Origin: Nitrospirota bacterium
GTDB taxonomy: Bacteria > Nitrospirota > Thermodesulfovibrionia > Thermodesulfovibrionales > Dissulfurispiraceae
Reading direction: 5' to 3'
Length of the DNA stretch: 46,692 nt
Assembly: GCA_023476565.1 (NCBI GenBank)
Contig: JAMCVZ010000049.1
Span: 1-46,692, forward strand
Shown: positions 1 to 8,277 of the stretch, piece by piece
Position numbering within the stretch: the first letter of the stretch is position 1
Layout: the number at the start of each line of letters is the position of its first letter
Translations under genes and position numbers: made by a program
The notes under the pieces: model-generated
Databases searched by the model: none
The model's input: only the letters and a program-made list of their open reading frames with translations
What the model was told of the DNA's origin: nothing

Positions 1-1785
1 CTGCTCCCAGAGAGAATGGATTATTATTCTGTCTTCATCCTGAAGCAGGAGATTTTCCTGCGTGTTATTTGCCATTGCCTTTGCTACATCAAAATAAATA
101 GTTTGGTATTGCCTTTTGGCGTCAACCCTTATTATCTCGCCTTTTTCAGGATATGCCTGATTGGTCAAGCCGCCAGCCTCAAGGATAGCGTCACTTATTC
201 TTGTGTTATCATTAAGGTCAATCTTGAGCGGTTTTCTCACCTCACCCTCAACTACTACATAAGGCTTGTCCTTGAAAAACCACTTTGAATATATATATAT
301 GTTGTCCTGTGGTTTAATCTCAATGTTATTTAACGCATCGTTATCAAACAAAACCTTACCTAAATTAAATGGTATCAGTTCTGTATCAAGCCCCTGCAGT
401 TTTAATCTCTTAATCAAGGCATAGTTAAAATATGTTTCTTTCAGCAGATCATTTGAATCTTTTATCAGGTCGCTTATTTTCATACCTTGTTTATACTCAT
501 ATTTCCCCGGGTGCTTGACATTTCCATTAAGGTAAACTGCATTGATATCCTTATCAACAATTGAAAATATCTTTACAAGATCGCCGTCCTGAAGGATAAA
601 ATCCTTTGCCCTCGTAAGGTCTTTATCGTTAATGTCTATGACTACTTGTTTTTCATTCTTTATAATCCTCTCAACCTGTATCTGCTGGGTATATGCAGTA
701 GGGATAATCCCGCCAGCAAGCTCAAAGAGATTCTGAAGGTCCTTTTTATCATTCAATTCGTAAATCGCAGGTCTCTTAACATTTCCTGCGACGCCTACAA
801 TCTGTCCTGTCACAGGCACAAACACAATATCGCCTGCCTGAAGCATCCTGTCTTTTGACTTATCTCCTCTAAGAAGAAGCTCATAAAGGTCAAAAGTCGT
901 TATAACCTTATCCTTTCTTCTTAACTGGATGTTTCGCATTGTGCCTATATCGGTCGGCCCTCCAGCTATCAGAAGCGCATCAGTTATTGTTGCAAAGGAG
1001 CCTATTGTATATGCCCCGGGCCTTCTGACATCTCCAAGAACAAAGATTGGTATGCTCTTTAAAGCGCCCATTGTTACGTTGATATTGGTGCCGACAATCT
1101 GCTCGGACTGCTGTATCAGATGTGTTGCCATCTTTTCAAATGTCATTCCTGTCACATGGATGGGTCCTATCTGCGGAATGGTGATGTTACCTTCCCTGTC
1201 AACAACCAGATCGTATTGTGCATTGAACCTCCCCCATAATAATATCTTCACTTCATCACCGGGCCCCACAACATATTCCGCAGGCACAGGCGTATCCTTT
1301 CTGTCTGTTACAACCTTTACTGCGGCGTCCCTGAAAAATTCGTATCCGAACGGCTTAAGATCCATTGGAATATCCTGATATTTGCCGATAATCCTGTATC
1401 TTTCAAAAAGCGGTTTGCCTTTGTCCTCGCCAATAACCTGTTTTTCTGGAAACTTCTGCGGTTCTTTCTTTTCGGGCTCTTTCTTCTGCGTCTCTTTCTT
1501 TTGCAACTCCTCTTTCCCTTTTACTACATCCTCCGGTTTAAGTCCCTGAAATTCGGGCTTGCTCTTCAGTATATCAATCGCCTCGGGAGTAAGCCCCTTC
1601 TGTTGTATTGCCTCGTGAACTGATTTTTGCTGCTGAGGTGTCAATTGTTGTGTTGATTGCAGATGGATAAGCGGTGTAACAACCTGAGGAGATGATGTGC
1701 CTGCAGGCTGCTGGGAATATACAGTTGCGCTAAAGATAAGATCAAATATAATTATTGCGCATAAAAACCTTTTAAAAAATACCAT
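1..1785 (-). CDS. Polysaccharide export protein with SLBB repeats (partial, runs off left edge)
   Basis: My own minus-strand translation from the ATG at 1785 stays open for 595 codons to the window edge, so the C-terminus is missing. It has a signal peptide (residues ~1-24, hydrophobic core AIIIFDLIFSA), then a Gln-rich and a Lys/Glu-rich linker (to ~110). A Poly_export domain follows from about residue 168 (AEYVVGPGDEVKILLWG), then several SLBB-type units, each recognisable by patterns such as VLGDVRRPGAYTIG, VAGNVKRPAIYEL, LNGNVKHPGKYEY and VEGEVRKPLKIDL. These proteins form the outer-membrane/periplasmic export channel for capsule or exopolysaccharide (Wza-like). Start choice: AAGGAG lies upstream, and the ATG 7 nt earlier hits a stop after six codons. 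It begins 13 nt after the wzz-like gene, so both are probably co-transcribed. Confidence 0.9.
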   Translation of the reverse strand, partial: MVFFKRFLCAIIIFDLIFSATVYSQQPAGTSSPQVVTPLIHLQSTQQLTPQQQKSVHEAIQQKGLTPEAIDILKSKPEFQGLKPEDVVKGKEELQKKETQKKEPEKKEPQKFPEKQVIGEDKGKPLFERYRIIGKYQDIPMDLKPFGYEFFRDAAVKVVTDRKDTPVPAEYVVGPGDEVKILLWGRFNAQYDLVVDREGNITIPQIGPIHVTGMTFEKMATHLIQQSEQIVGTNINVTMGALKSIPIFVLGDVRRPGAYTIGSFATITDALLIAGGPTDIGTMRNIQLRRKDKVITTFDLYELLLRGDKSKDRMLQAGDIVFVPVTGQIVGVAGNVKRPAIYELNDKKDLQNLFELAGGIIPTAYTQQIQVERIIKNEKQVVIDINDKDLTRAKDFILQDGDLVKIFSIVDKDINAVYLNGNVKHPGKYEYKQGMKISDLIKDSNDLLKETYFNYALIKRLKLQGLDTELIPFNLGKVLFDNDALNNIEIKPQDNIYIYSKWFFKDKPYVVVEGEVRKPLKIDLNDNTRISDAILEAGGLTNQAYPEKGEIIRVDAKRQYQTIYFDVAKAMANNTQENLLLQDEDRIIIHSLWEQ

Positions 1786-1798
1786 TCTTCATTCTCCT

Positions 1799-2641
1799 TT
1801 AAATCTTTCCGCTTTTCTCGCTTCTAATCTTATCCACATACTCCTTTAGAAATGCTGCGAATATCCCTGCAAACAATGATGTTACGAATGCTGTCATCAC
1901 CATCCGTCTTCTCTGCGGTTTTATCCTTTTGTCCGGAACCTTTGGGGGATCAATAATTTTGAAGGCAAAGTTCTCCTTCACCTCTGCCATCATGGACTGC
2001 TCTATCTGCTGAGCGATTATATTGTAAATCTTATTTTTTATAAAAGGGTCCGCCGTGTCATTAAGAAGGGACTCAAGATATTTCTTGTTTGTATCGGCAA
2101 CCCGTTTTGACTCGCTGCTCATATGATTGTTAAGTTCGGTCAGCGTATAATTTAAGATCTCAGCGGCCATTTGGGGGTCTTTAAACTGCATTGAAAGCTC
2201 AATAATATTGTCTTTTTGCTTAAAATTTACTTTCATAGCGCCATGGAAAAACCGCAGACCTGCCCAGACTTTTTCGTTTTCTGATTTTTTATTTAAAGAA
2301 CCTTTTTCAAAAAATACATCAAGAAGTTTATGCCTCTTGATTATCATCTCGCGAAGGATGTTGCTGTTCAGTAGATTTACAATCTCTGTTACACTTGCGG
2401 ATACGGGCGCTGCTATGCCAAACCGGGAGGCAAGACCTGCCATGGGGGATATCTCTTTTTGCTGTGATGCAGGAGCAATAACTGCCTTCGCCTCATATAC
2501 AGGCGCCGTAAGCAACGCTGTTACTACCGAAACTGCTACGGCTATCGCGATAATAATTATAATTAGCTTTTTATGTTTTTGTATGACCTTTAGATAATCA
2601 AGTAGATTAATTTCATCAGAAAATTCTTCCTTATGTTCCAT
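1799..2641 (-). CDS. Wzz/GumC-type polysaccharide co-polymerase (chain-length determinant)
   Basis: The 280-residue protein has the classic PCP layout. There is an N-terminal amphipathic start (residues 10-22, LLDYLKVIQKHKK), a first membrane helix (~24-46) and a periplasmic, partly coiled-coil region (~50-228). A Pro/Arg-rich motif (IDPPKVPDKRIKPQRR, ~229-246) then precedes the second membrane helix (~247-264). There is no C-terminal tyrosine-kinase domain. Such proteins set chain length in Wzx/Wzy-dependent polysaccharide assembly and dock on the export channel, which is the gene immediately downstream. The start is supported by GGGAG six bases upstream of the ATG. O-antigen versus exopolysaccharide use cannot be decided from the sequence. 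Confidence 0.88.
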   Translation of the reverse strand: MEHKEEFSDEINLLDYLKVIQKHKKLIIIIIAIAVAVSVVTALLTAPVYEAKAVIAPASQQKEISPMAGLASRFGIAAPVSASVTEIVNLLNSNILREMIIKRHKLLDVFFEKGSLNKKSENEKVWAGLRFFHGAMKVNFKQKDNIIELSMQFKDPQMAAEILNYTLTELNNHMSSESKRVADTNKKYLESLLNDTADPFIKNKIYNIIAQQIEQSMMAEVKENFAFKIIDPPKVPDKRIKPQRRRMVMTAFVTSLFAGIFAAFLKEYVDKIRSEKSGKI

Positions 2642-3079
2642 ATAAACTCCCTATAGTGTCCTGTCTCATAAATAAATTTACACAATTTTGTCATTACTTT
2701 TAAGTCTCTCACAAACATTTCCAGCCCCCTTTCAAAAAGTCAGTCAGCCTTTTAATTCAGCCTTTTCCCGTTTAGCGAGGTTTTGGAACAAGCCTGTTCC
2801 CCACCGCGCTCCAGCCGGAATACACATTACCACCAACATTTCCCCCCTTTGCCTTCCACATAGTACCATCCCTCTCCCATATGATTTGAAATTAAAGGCA
2901 TTTTCATGACAGCCATTCTCCTACAATTAGACTGAAATAAGGCACTATTCAAAGCAATGAGAGTTGAGTCATAAAGACACTTTTGAGATTCATAGTTTAT
3001 ACACTTTTTTTGTTGTATTTGTCAATGCAATTTATAAATTGTGGCAAACGAAATGAAGCGGTTGTTATAGTGAATTGTT
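2642..3079. other. Gene-free interval between the export operon and an XRE gene
   Basis: About 440 bases of AT-rich sequence between divergent genes. I see no convincing gene: the short open frames have no domain pattern or ribosome-binding site. It should hold the promoter of the wzz/export operon (minus) and of the XRE gene (plus); the only clear element is the palindrome at 3028-3041. Confidence 0.5.
3028..3041. promoter_or_regulatory. 14-bp perfect palindrome upstream of XRE gene, candidate operator
   Basis: CAATTTATAAATTG is fully self-complementary and lies 38 bases before the XRE start codon. XRE repressors bind short palindromes and often autoregulate, so this is a plausible autoregulatory site. 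A TGTTATAGT string at 3063-3071 resembles an extended -10, but it is only 8 bases from the start codon, so the transcript would be nearly leaderless. Inference only. Confidence 0.35.
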
Positions 3080-3445
3080 ATGCAGAAGAAGAAGGTGACA
3101 ACAAGCAAAGACATCGGGGAAAGAATCAAAGAACGGCGGAAAGAGCTGAAGATATCACAGGAAGAACTGGCTGAAATACTGGGAGTTACTTACCAGCAGG
3201 TGCAGCGGTATGAAAACGGGACCAATAAGCTCAATGTGGAAAATATTCAGAGAATTGCCAATGCATTATCAGCGCCCTTATCGTATTTCTTTGAAGTATA
3301 TAAGATGCCGGTCATTGCAGAAGAACAAGCGCACTATGCAACACCAGCCGAGAATAAACTCCTCAGGCATTTCAGAAAGATTAGAAACAGCAATTCCCAA
3401 AATATAGTCATACAAATTGCCCGGCTCGCGGCAAAATCAGACTAA
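3080..3445 (+). CDS. XRE-family helix-turn-helix regulator
   Basis: The 121-residue protein has an HTH_3 domain at residues ~10-68 (IGERIKERRKELKISQEELA, then GVTYQQVQRYENG and an LNVENIQRIANALS helix). A ~50-residue C-terminal tail lacks a recognisable sensor domain. It binds DNA and probably represses transcription; the target is unknown. No strong Shine-Dalgarno is visible before the ATG. It is convergent with the PIN toxin gene, whose stop is 3 nt away. Its role could be local (toxin-antitoxin or polysaccharide operon) or unrelated to either neighbour. Confidence 0.85.
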   Translation: MQKKKVTTSKDIGERIKERRKELKISQEELAEILGVTYQQVQRYENGTNKLNVENIQRIANALSAPLSYFFEVYKMPVIAEEQAHYATPAENKLLRHFRKIRNSNSQNIVIQIARLAAKSD

Positions 3446-3448
3446 AAA

Positions 3449-3922
3449 TTATGCTTTGCCGGATTCAATGGCCTTAATTATTTTGGGGAGAGCTATATCA
3501 AGGAATTCTGCGGGACTTAGTATTTTGAAGGGATATCCGCCTTTTGATCTAAGACTTGCAAAATCCTTTTTATCCCCTGTAATAAGAAAATCTGCTTTGC
3601 CTTTAAGGGCCGAAACAAGCACAGGGATGTCCTTATCCGCGATGTGCCCTGATAACTTTTTCACATCTTCCGGCAAAGGCAGGGGGATAATTTTCAGATT
3701 AAGCAGGGGAAGGTACTTCTTGTAAACAGGGAGAGCATCGGGCAACTTTTTTATCAGATTTCGCTCGATCTCAATAATATTGTATTGCCCCGTCATGCCG
3801 GCAAGCATAGGGAGACCAAGACAAAGCACGTCAAGAATAATGCGTGGCGCCCCTTTGTCAGAAAAGAGGCCGGACAGGATAACATTTGAATCAAGAAAGG
3901 CTTTAACCTTTCTTTTTGGCAT
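3449..3922 (-). CDS. PIN-domain toxin of a type II toxin-antitoxin pair
   Basis: From the ATG at 3922 the product is 157 residues. It begins PKRKVKAFLDSNVILSGLF, the usual opening of the 'putative toxin component, PIN family' ribonucleases. Acidic metal-binding positions are visible: D of LDSN, E of NIIEIERNL, D of DKDIPVLVSAL and D of LITGDKKDF. Activity is presumably Mg-dependent RNA cleavage, blocked by the antitoxin. A longer open frame reaches 4039, but those 39 residues overlap the antitoxin gene and look non-native. The gene overlaps the antitoxin by 20 nt, typical of translational coupling. Confidence 0.85.
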   Translation of the reverse strand: MPKRKVKAFLDSNVILSGLFSDKGAPRIILDVLCLGLPMLAGMTGQYNIIEIERNLIKKLPDALPVYKKYLPLLNLKIIPLPLPEDVKKLSGHIADKDIPVLVSALKGKADFLITGDKKDFASLRSKGGYPFKILSPAEFLDIALPKIIKAIESGKA

Positions 3923-4190
3923 AAATTTCTCTGTAAAGCGACTCCCGCTCCTCTTTAAGTCCTGACAATACCTCCTCAGCGGAAAGTCCCGATGCTTCAA
4001 GTATCTTCCTGATCTGCCTTCTTGCCTCATCGAGCTCAAGTCTTTTCGGAGTAATTATGACCGAGTCTCCAACAGGGATAATGGAGACCGCCTGTCCTTC
4101 TTCAAGATGGCTCATCTCCCTTATTTTTTTCGGAATAGTAAGTTGACCGCGGGATTTTATTTCCGCTACTGATGATTTAACAGCTCCCAT
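3903..4190 (-). CDS. AbrB/MazE/SpoVT-type antitoxin
   Basis: The 95-residue product has an N-terminal swapped-hairpin AbrB domain (SRGQLTIPKKIREMSHLEEGQ, with the canonical QLTIPKxIR; cited here as motif positions ~11-30) and a helical C-terminal half that would bind the toxin. The start at 4190 is chosen because GGAGG lies 6 nt upstream; a TTG start at 4211 would place the Shine-Dalgarno inside the coding region. It precedes and overlaps the PIN toxin gene. A perfect 10-bp-arm inverted repeat lies 22 nt upstream and is a likely operator for autoregulation. Confidence 0.88.
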   Translation of the reverse strand: MGAVKSSVAEIKSRGQLTIPKKIREMSHLEEGQAVSIIPVGDSVIITPKRLELDEARRQIRKILEASGLSAEEVLSGLKEERESLYREIYAKKKG

Positions 4191-4211
4191 TTCATACCTC
4201 CAACATTGCAA

Positions 4212-4233
4212 GATATTCTGATTTCAGAATATC
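4212..4233. promoter_or_regulatory. Perfect inverted repeat upstream of the antitoxin gene, likely operator
   Basis: GATATTCTGA and TCAGAATATC are perfect 10-bp arms separated by TT, and a further AGAATTCAGAATATT follows to 4247. The site is 22 nt before the antitoxin start. AbrB-type antitoxins bind such AT-rich palindromes to repress their own operon, so this is read as the toxin-antitoxin operator. Confidence 0.55.
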
Positions 4234-4346
4234 AGAATTCAGAATATTTTGCAACTTCTGTGCCAAAGCTGTTCCGGGCTCTGTATTTCGAGTATCTATA
4301 TTTGCGGGCCAAGTACCGGGTATTAGGGCGGTTGCAGTCAGAGCAG

Positions 4347-5591
4347 TTAAACAAGATAGCCGAATCTTTTTTTGAACTCTTCCGGCGGCAGGTTTACCGT
4401 CTCGGACAGGCACTTCAGTCTCTTCCCTTCGAAATCATCTCTCTCTATCCTTATCATATATTTCCGCCCGACCTCGTAGGTTTCGGAAGTAATATCCACG
4501 GTCTTTATCCTGACTTTTCCCGTGGAATAATCTACAAGCTCGACAAACGGGATGGGTCTCAGGTGACCATTGTCGAATACTATCATTGAGCCCGTGCCGC
4601 CCTGGAGTAGATAGCGCACGACGCCGTAACCGAGATCACGCGTGTATTCAACGTCAAAAGGTATGGGATCCGCGGCCCTCAATTCATATCCGATGTTTTT
4701 ATCCACGATAGTAGCCGATATGCCCAGGGCTTCGAGGTTTTTTTTCACGAAATTCTTCAGGACCCTTCCCAGTTGGATCTCCGAGAGCCTGACCCTGCCT
4801 GTCTCATCCTTCTCCAACTGCTCATACTGACCGAGCTCTTCAGGATCGAACTTCTCCGCAATGCCTTCAGCAAGGATCGCCACACCGTAGTCCCTGTTCA
4901 TAGAGAGCCTCTTGATTATCGAGCCGGTAAGGATATCGGCGACCTTTCTGAATGAGAGGGGTTCCTCGAACTCTTCGGAAATAAGGGTAAGTGTAGCACC
5001 GGCCCCCTTGCCGATACCCAGTGCAAGATGCCCGGAATGCCTGCCCATAGTGGTTATAAAATACCACCTGCCTGTAGTTTTAGCGTCTTTCATGATATTT
5101 TCGACTATTTCCACGCCCCAGTGCCGTGCTGTCTGGTAACCGAACGTCGAATTGCCGCCCGGAAGAGGGATATCGTTATCAATGGTCTTGGGGACATGGG
5201 CCACATTGATAGCGCCCCTGGCCTCCCGCTCTATCCAGTTTGCCATGAAAAGGGTGCCTTCACCGCCGATAGTAATAAGATATTTGATGCCGGTGCGCTT
5301 GAGGGTGGACATCAGGACCTTGAACTTCTCTTTTACCTTGTCGGGATAATCACGGGAGGTCCTCAGGATAGAACCTCCCTGCGTGTGGATCATCGAAACG
5401 TCATTTATGGTAAGGGGCACTATGCAATCCGTGCTCCCTTCAAAGAGGGCCTTGAATCCTCCCATAATGCCCACCACTGTCTTGCCTTCATTGACAGCTT
5501 CGATGGTTGCTGAGCTGATGACGCCGTTAATGCCCGGGGCAGGGCCGCCCCCGACGATAATGCCGACTATTTCGTTATTTTTCTTGCTCAT
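4347..5591 (-). CDS. 6-phosphofructokinase (group III-like, ATP-type signature)
   Basis: This 414-residue protein of the PFK family phosphorylates fructose 6-phosphate. It opens with GGGPAPGINGVI. The phosphoryl-donor loop reads GGEGT, with Gly at the position equivalent to E. coli 104, which usually favours ATP. The catalytic loop is PKTIDNDI, with Lys at position 124. Later come MGRHSGHLALG and an AEGIAEKF segment. It is longer than the 320-residue E. coli enzyme, as in the long actinobacterial/plant-like groups. Its ATG overlaps by one base the stop of the upstream paralogue (TAATG), so it is the last gene of the aldolase-PGK-PFK-PFK operon. Donor specificity is predicted from two residues only. 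Confidence 0.88.
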   Translation of the reverse strand: MSKKNNEIVGIIVGGGPAPGINGVISSATIEAVNEGKTVVGIMGGFKALFEGSTDCIVPLTINDVSMIHTQGGSILRTSRDYPDKVKEKFKVLMSTLKRTGIKYLITIGGEGTLFMANWIEREARGAINVAHVPKTIDNDIPLPGGNSTFGYQTARHWGVEIVENIMKDAKTTGRWYFITTMGRHSGHLALGIGKGAGATLTLISEEFEEPLSFRKVADILTGSIIKRLSMNRDYGVAILAEGIAEKFDPEELGQYEQLEKDETGRVRLSEIQLGRVLKNFVKKNLEALGISATIVDKNIGYELRAADPIPFDVEYTRDLGYGVVRYLLQGGTGSMIVFDNGHLRPIPFVELVDYSTGKVRIKTVDITSETYEVGRKYMIRIERDDFEGKRLKCLSETVNLPPEEFKKRFGYLV

Positions 5592-6805
5592 TAGAGGTGT
5601 CTCTCTATCGGCGGCTTTGCCTCAACAAACTCGCAAACATACTTCCGGGGCTTTCTCCCGAAGCAGGTTCCGATGCTCTCGAAAAGGGCGATTTCGCTGA
5701 TATCGACTTCTCTCCGCTTTATCGCTTCGGACGTGGGCATATAGGACACCTTTTTACCGTTTACATCGACTACGGTATTTCCGGATTTTCCCCCCGTCAA
5801 GAGGAGCACCGCTGCCGCGCCCACCCTGTAGCCGAAGTTGACGTCATACGCGGAGGTATGCCCTGAGCGCACGAGATGGCTGGGCATTATTTCCCTCACT
5901 TCGGGGATCTCGTAAACGCCGGGAGCGTACATGCCCACCTTTTTCATGAACTCCTTGACCGCAGGATCTGTCTTGAACCTTTTTTCGATCTGCTGTTTGA
6001 CGAATTTTCCCGCCCCTGCCAGCTTCTTATGTCCGAAGGCATCGACCCCTGCGGTTTCATCATACAGCATTTCCCCGCTTACATTCTTGATCCCCTCGGC
6101 AACGACTATCATATACGTACCTGCCTTCACATCGCTTCTCTCTATCCTGGCGAAGTAGGTGGCCTTGATGTGTTCATAGACGACATCGAAATCAACCGGG
6201 ATTTCAGGTATCAGGATACAATCGGCCTCTGCTCCTATGCCGCCGCGGAATGCCGTATGTCCGACGTACCTGCCGAACACCTCGACCACCATGATACGGT
6301 TATGGCTCATTCCTGTTGTTTTGAGATCTCTCACCATCTCGGCTATCCTGTTGATGGCGGAATCGCCCCCGACGCTGTATGTCTGGAGATCGAGGTCCAT
6401 GGTTTTAGGGGCATGGACGCAGGGGATGCCCTGAGAGCCGAGGTCCACGACAACGCTGCCGGTATCGTCGCCGCCGCTTATGACCAGGGCGTCAATCCCG
6501 AATTTCTTGAGCCCGTCCTTTATCCTTTGATAGGTATCGGGATCGGCTATTTTGCTGATCTTCACCCGTGAATGGCCCGCCTCGGACCCGGCAAGGGATG
6601 CCTCTATACGGCTCACCCTTTCCGCGTTGAGCACAACGACATTATTCATTTCCACAAGGTTGTAAAGACCTGCATATCCATTGGGAATAACAACCGATTC
6701 TATTCCATGGGCATATGCTTCCCTCGCAACGCCCTTGATTACCGCGTTAAGTCCACCGGCATCACCGCCGCTTGTGATAATCCCGATCCTCTTAATATCA
6801 GCCAT
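5591..6805 (-). CDS. Divergent 6-phosphofructokinase paralogue (PPi-type signature)
   Basis: This 404-residue PFK-family protein (GIITSGGDAGGLNAVIKG start) has a donor loop reading GGDDT. Asp at the position equivalent to 104, together with Lys at 124 (PKTMDLDL), is the pattern of pyrophosphate-dependent enzymes. PPi-PFK is reversible and can serve glycolysis or gluconeogenesis. The catalytic loop is unusual, TMDLD instead of TIDND, although both Asp residues remain, and the sugar-binding MGR motif reads FGR. It lies 28 nt downstream of pgk and overlaps the next PFK gene by one base. It may be a working PPi enzyme, a regulatory partner of the neighbouring PFK, or an enzyme with another sugar phosphate substrate. 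Confidence 0.85.
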   Translation of the reverse strand: MADIKRIGIITSGGDAGGLNAVIKGVAREAYAHGIESVVIPNGYAGLYNLVEMNNVVVLNAERVSRIEASLAGSEAGHSRVKISKIADPDTYQRIKDGLKKFGIDALVISGGDDTGSVVVDLGSQGIPCVHAPKTMDLDLQTYSVGGDSAINRIAEMVRDLKTTGMSHNRIMVVEVFGRYVGHTAFRGGIGAEADCILIPEIPVDFDVVYEHIKATYFARIERSDVKAGTYMIVVAEGIKNVSGEMLYDETAGVDAFGHKKLAGAGKFVKQQIEKRFKTDPAVKEFMKKVGMYAPGVYEIPEVREIMPSHLVRSGHTSAYDVNFGYRVGAAAVLLLTGGKSGNTVVDVNGKKVSYMPTSEAIKRREVDISEIALFESIGTCFGRKPRKYVCEFVEAKPPIERHL

Positions 6806-6833
6806 AAAAGTCTCCTCCCTGGTATAGTCTATT

Positions 6834-8195
6834 TCAAATGCGTGTTTGCAGTTTATCGTCTATTGTTTCCAGTTGCCGTGGAGCCGGACCCTCTGTTTTA
6901 TCCTTGCGCAGCAACGCCTGAACCGGCTTAAGCCCATAGGGGCTCCCCTGCTCTATTGCGGTAAGCACAGCTCCGCCCCCGGTGAAAAAGTAATACTGTG
7001 TGTTATCGAGCACGGAGAGATAAAGGCCGGGGCAGAGATCTTTGAATTCCTGCAGGGTATCACCGCCGCCGTACATCTTGAGCGCGACCCTGTTATGGTC
7101 GATCTCACTGTCCAGTGCAGCAGACCCTGCGGCGAAATAAGGGGTAAATCCCATGACCGCATTGACGAATATCGTCCTGGCGCCCAGAATGTTTTCAGCT
7201 ACAAGTCTGTCCACAAACGACGAGGGATCTATATCGAGCATATACTTGTACCTGTTCCCCTCCTTGAAATCCCTTATGCAAACCGTCCTGTACTTCCCTT
7301 CAAACTTGCCTTCCATGGTATCCGATTCAACAAGGCACGGCAGCTCCACGATCTTTCGGCCCGCTTTGTCCTTCTCGACAAGCTCCTGTGCCAGATCAAC
7401 ATCCTTGTCTGAAACCCCTTCTATGCTTACCCCGTATTTTGCGCAGAGGAACGCATTGTATATCACTCCGCCGAGTATCAGCTTGTCCACTTTATCATAA
7501 ATTGCATAGAGGGGTTTTATCTTTGTATCGTACTTTGCGCCTGCAATAACGGCAAGAAACGGCCGTTCGGGATTGAGAACATAACCCAGGTTGGCGATTT
7601 CCTTCTGCATGAGAAAGCCTGCATAAGAAGGGAGATATTTTGTAACGTCATAGGTCGAGGCATGGGCCTGCCATGAGCCAAAGGCGTCGTTGATATAAAT
7701 GTCGGCAAGCCCCGCGAGTTGGAGCGCAAAACTTTCCCGCGCCTCCCCTTCGGCTTCCTCCCCCTGAAACCAGCGTGTGTTGGGGAGGTAGATTCCTCCT
7801 GTTTTCCTCTCGCGGAGCTCCTTTATGGCAAGGTTGATCGATGTATCGATGCCGGTAATCCCGAGTTTCGGGTCTATGTGGAATTTCGGTATCCGGAACT
7901 TCGCATGCAGCTTGTGCTCGAGATATCCCACGATCGGCTCCACTGATTCGCCCGGCCTGCATTTGATCTCACCGGTCTTTTTATCCCCTGGCCTCCCGAT
8001 ATGGGTCATCAGGATCGGCCGCCCCCCCCGCTCCACTATGTTGTAAAGGGTTCCGAGGGTACTGTCTATCCTGTACGGGTCTTTTATCTCACCGTCTTTT
8101 ACTACATTGTGATCGAATCTGACAAGGACAACCTTTCCGTCAAGGTCCGCGTTCTGTATCAAGGCAAGTCCCGGGTCCAGCGCATACATTTCCAT
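6834..8195 (-). CDS. pgk: Phosphoglycerate kinase
   Basis: The product converts 1,3-bisphosphoglycerate plus ADP to 3-phosphoglycerate plus ATP in the cytoplasm. It is recognisable by VLVRFDHNVV near residue 23 (family VRVDFNVP), by HIGRPG, YINDAFGSWQAHAST, GFLMQKEI and PFLAVIAGAKYDTKI, and by the nucleotide-loop GGGDTL and FTGGGA near the C-terminus. At 453 residues it is ~60 longer than usual, with a ~30-residue C-terminal tail and small insertions; the N-terminal motif is also divergent (Phe-Asp-His). The Shine-Dalgarno GGAGG is 6 nt before the ATG and sits in an 18-bp palindrome. It is the second gene of the operon. Confidence 0.92.
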   Translation of the reverse strand: MEMYALDPGLALIQNADLDGKVVLVRFDHNVVKDGEIKDPYRIDSTLGTLYNIVERGGRPILMTHIGRPGDKKTGEIKCRPGESVEPIVGYLEHKLHAKFRIPKFHIDPKLGITGIDTSINLAIKELRERKTGGIYLPNTRWFQGEEAEGEARESFALQLAGLADIYINDAFGSWQAHASTYDVTKYLPSYAGFLMQKEIANLGYVLNPERPFLAVIAGAKYDTKIKPLYAIYDKVDKLILGGVIYNAFLCAKYGVSIEGVSDKDVDLAQELVEKDKAGRKIVELPCLVESDTMEGKFEGKYRTVCIRDFKEGNRYKYMLDIDPSSFVDRLVAENILGARTIFVNAVMGFTPYFAAGSAALDSEIDHNRVALKMYGGGDTLQEFKDLCPGLYLSVLDNTQYYFFTGGGAVLTAIEQGSPYGLKPVQALLRKDKTEGPAPRQLETIDDKLQTRI

Positions 8196-8197
8196 AG

Positions 8198-8215
8198 TTC
8201 ACCTCCGGAGGTGAA
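8198..8215 (-). promoter_or_regulatory. 18-bp palindrome containing the pgk Shine-Dalgarno
   Basis: TTCACCTCCGGAGGTGAA is perfectly self-complementary and contains the GGAGG that serves pgk. In RNA it can pair within one molecule only with an opened centre, or between two molecules, and could mask the ribosome-binding site. Seen in sequence; the regulatory meaning is inference. Confidence 0.4.
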
Positions 8216-8216
8216 A

Positions 8217-8276
8217 GACCGTTCAAACCGTCCAAGCAGTTTAAACGGTCTGAACGGTTAAGCGGTTTGGGCGGCT
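8217..8276. repeat. Imperfect palindromic repeat between aldolase and pgk
   Basis: The interval is built from CCGTTCAAA/CCGTCCAAG-like units followed by their complements (CGGTCTGAA, CGGTTAAG, CGGTTTGGG), spaced 8-9 nt apart, giving a long hairpin-capable segment. The first arm CCGTCCAAGC can pair with GCGGTTTGGGCGG at the end. It has no U-tract and lies within an operon, so it is more likely an RNA-processing, stability or repeat element than a terminator. Confidence 0.5.
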
Positions 8277-8277
8277 C

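Noticed and set aside
2688-2909. Open frame in the 2642-3079 gap
   Set aside because: Low-complexity Pro/Ser/Leu translation, no ribosome site, no family resemblance.
3449-4039. Long 196-codon version of the PIN toxin
   Set aside because: The extra N-terminus lies in the antitoxin gene and precedes the canonical PIN start.
8217-8276. Intrinsic terminator between aldolase and pgk
   Set aside because: No U-tract, and the genes appear to form one operon.
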